A DNA stretch of 64,000 bases from Taibaiella sp041660405 (GTDB lineage: Bacteria > Bacteroidota > Bacteroidia > Chitinophagales > Chitinophagaceae). Shown here piece after piece: positions 63,501 to 64,000 of this stretch (position 1 is its first letter; each line of letters opens with the position of its first letter). Below the pieces are notes generated by a model. That model did no database searches. It was not told where the DNA came from and saw nothing but the letters and a program-made list of their open reading frames with translations. The DNA is taken from positions 1 to 64,000 of the forward strand of contig JBAZWL010000007.1 of the NCBI GenBank assembly GCA_041660405.1, in the 5' to 3' direction. A program made the position numbers and the translations under genes.

Positions 63501-63810
63501 TAATGTCAGTCTTATTATTAACGTTAGCCTCAATACGGGTATCGTAACATTAAGCAATGGCCAGGCGGTTGTGAATATCTATCCAAACCCTGCAAACCAG
63601 GCAGTATCTATCGAAAACAAGACTATCGATATTAAGATGAAAGAGATAATGGTATTCAATACATTGGGAGCTATGGTATATCGTAATAATGCTAACAGTG
63701 ATCAGCAACATCAGTTGTCTGTCTCTGAATTTGCATCTGGCATGTATATCATCCGGATTGTAACGGACAAAGGATTTATTGTCCGGAAATTTGAAGTCAG
63801 GAAATATTAA
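60574..63810 (+). CDS. Large secreted beta-helix protein with FN3, PKD and T9SS type A domains
   Basis: A 1078-residue protein. The signal peptide ends TTFA-Q (residue 20). A right-handed beta-helix covers about 30-510: many IxxNxxxx turns such as NVTIDGSNNG, NTISNIRFTTTP and AYGIAILGGSG. A fibronectin type III-like part follows (ATSITATSASLNW). Next come Ig-like segments with NIGNDTTICPG, ALGNDTSICNGAQITLDAGN and WSTGATTPTITTNAAGTYSV. A PKD domain has HKWDFGDGSPTSTQ. The type A CTD is VVNIYPNPANQAVSIEN through FEVRKY. No catalytic motif is seen. Surface binding is likely. Confidence 0.88.
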   Translation: MNRFIPLLILIFLFSFTTFAQVSVTATGGTLGPTVYTNFTTAFTAINSGTHTGSITVQVTASFSESSTAVLNASGSGSASYTSVLIKPAASVSPVITGTADNSASIKLNGADNVTIDGSNNGTTSRDMTFQNSNSSGSGAACNIWLASSSTDGATNNVIKNCKILGSSYTLGAPYMGVCIHSSSGTLTGYWLAGALTTGANSNNLIQNNLFNAANAAVVFNGGATMGETGNQVIGNAIGDITSVTNRKFTNVGIFLLNQTNFTISQNTITWQNATNINVTPGAISIGAGCTNGTISRNTISNIRFTTTPTEGGIVLNSSASANINVNNNFISDVASTGSATVANNAYGIAILGGSGYNLAYNSVNMNTDPTTTATGYQAALYLGSGATVLNIRNNLFIHTGANTTNKFSVYAVNSNPASSVIDYNDYYTTASALGYAGASQTALADIQTNLQNGLNHSKNVLPVFVSPTDLHLVASNASNLANISGAGTAITGVTIDIDGTARPTLPTIGGHELAAPSCIPPGSPTATSITATSASLNWTQTGTPPQWQIKYGAAGFNPATAGTSIFTPTKPYLLNPPLTASTSYDYYVRAVCSAGDTSAWSVVTNFTTNCNAPSVVSKKDSFNCGPGVVNLEATTTAGSSIKWYANATGGPALATSNTFTTPSIAATTTYYISAVSGTCESLPRTAVVATIRSIPVVNIGNDTTICPGVSYTLNAATANATYAWSTGATTPTITTNAAGTYSVTVTVNACSASDTKLITPGVVPVNNLVATTNLCSGETVTLNAGNTGSTFLWTPGAATTQTINVTAGGTYAVQVKSTDGCVINSSTNVIIRPLPVAALGNDTSICNGAQITLDAGNPGYSYLWNTGAISQTITVTDSGTYSVTVTTPYNCVNTEDKHVAFLPAPYVEGFNFIPLFYEELGKVKFSPLNPTSVNTHKWDFGDGSPTSTQVNPEHIYASSGQYNVTLTVYNGCGSYNVSLIINVSLNTGIVTLSNGQAVVNIYPNPANQAVSIENKTIDIKMKEIMVFNTLGAMVYRNNANSDQQHQLSVSEFASGMYIIRIVTDKGFIVRKFEVRKY

Positions 63811-63830
63811 TACTGCGATTGAATTATGTT

Positions 63831-63858
63831 GTAGAGACGTTGCATGCAACGTCTCTAC
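63831..63858. repeat. Perfect 28-bp palindrome
   Basis: GTAGAGACGTTGCA (63831-63844) is followed directly by its exact reverse complement (63845-63858), with no loop. I recall this GTAGAGACGTTGCA palindrome as a dispersed repeat in various bacterial genomes. It lies 20 bases past the T9SS gene stop. Confidence 0.75.
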
Positions 63859-63900
63859 GTGTTTAAAATAGTGTGAGACGCGGTAGATCGCACCTTTGCA

Positions 63901-63949
63901 CACGACAAAAAAAAATGGCGCTGTTTACAGCGCCATTTTTTTTGTCGTG
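63901..63949. terminator. Large A/T-tracted hairpin, bidirectional terminator
   Basis: CACGAC plus nine A plus TGGCGCTG (to 63923), loop TTTA, CAGCGCCA, eight T and GTCGTG (to 63949). The stem of about 22 bp is almost perfect, with one extra A. The T8 tract after the GC core makes it a strong terminator on both strands. It probably ends the T9SS gene and a convergent neighbour beyond the window. Confidence 0.8.
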
Positions 63950-64000
63950 AAAATATTACGCATCTATTCTTATTGTTTTCCGGAAAGCTTTGCCCTTTGC

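Overview
The window is a piece of a Bacteroidota chromosome, most likely from a Chitinophagaceae-like member. Evidence: six secreted proteins end in type IX secretion (T9SS) sorting domains; promoters match the Bacteroidota pattern TTTG-N19-TAnnTTTG (exact copies before glyS and before tRNA-Phe); GC content is moderate, near 40% in a hand-counted housekeeping line; and families typical of the phylum occur (S46 dipeptidyl-peptidase, ACR3 arsenite pump with DUF6428, SprB repeats).

Layout. 1-2.5 kb: the 5' end of an IS3-type transposase gene, then a T9SS type B surface protein between two identical 28-bp hairpin repeats. 2.5-5.2 kb: a serine hydrolase behind two BlaI-like palindromes, and tRNA-Gln. 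5.2-11.2 kb: small unknown genes, a HipA-like kinase/DUF3037 pair, a pterin dehydratase, an M90 peptidase, a META-domain lipoprotein, a deoxynucleoside kinase and an orphan response regulator. 11.2-17.8 kb: glyS, katA and a ppk1-ppx polyphosphate pair. 18-20 kb: a T9SS type A protein. 20.0-23.3 kb: an AT-rich five-gene operon that I read as an SDP-type (sporulation-delaying-protein-like) toxin system, SdpC-SdpA-SdpB plus a DUF1648 (SdpI-like) candidate immunity protein and a DUF3887 protein, followed by a 21-bp minisatellite. 23.7-30.7 kb: an ECF sigma/anti-sigma/outer-membrane operon, a BaiN-type flavoprotein, a serine hydrolase and a GH3 (NagZ-like) enzyme. 31-38.5 kb: two T9SS cargo proteins flanking uvrB. 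38.6-44 kb: an S46 peptidase, then kdsB-MFS-kdnB, suggesting 8-amino-Kdo lipopolysaccharide chemistry. 44-47.6 kb: a large SprB-repeat type B protein. 47.6-51.6 kb: a GreA-like factor, a lipoprotein, a free-standing C-terminal half of CarB, and dnaN. 51.7-54.1 kb: tRNA-Phe followed by an AT-rich pair (deoxyinosine glycosylase and a PD-(D/E)xK-like protein) and an alpha/beta hydrolase. 54.3-57.7 kb: an ABC-F ATPase, alkyladenine glycosylase and fatty acid desaturase. 57.8-60.4 kb: an arsenic operon arsR-DUF6428-arsC-ACR3 with the ACR3 pump frameshifted. 60.5-64 kb: a T9SS type A beta-helix protein behind a perfect 18-bp palindrome, and two large palindromes at the end.

The most promising systems are the SDP-like toxin operon, the glycosylase/nuclease-like pair beside tRNA-Phe, and the HipA-like kinase/DUF3037 pair. 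All functions are inferred from reading sequence and recalled family knowledge; no search was run.
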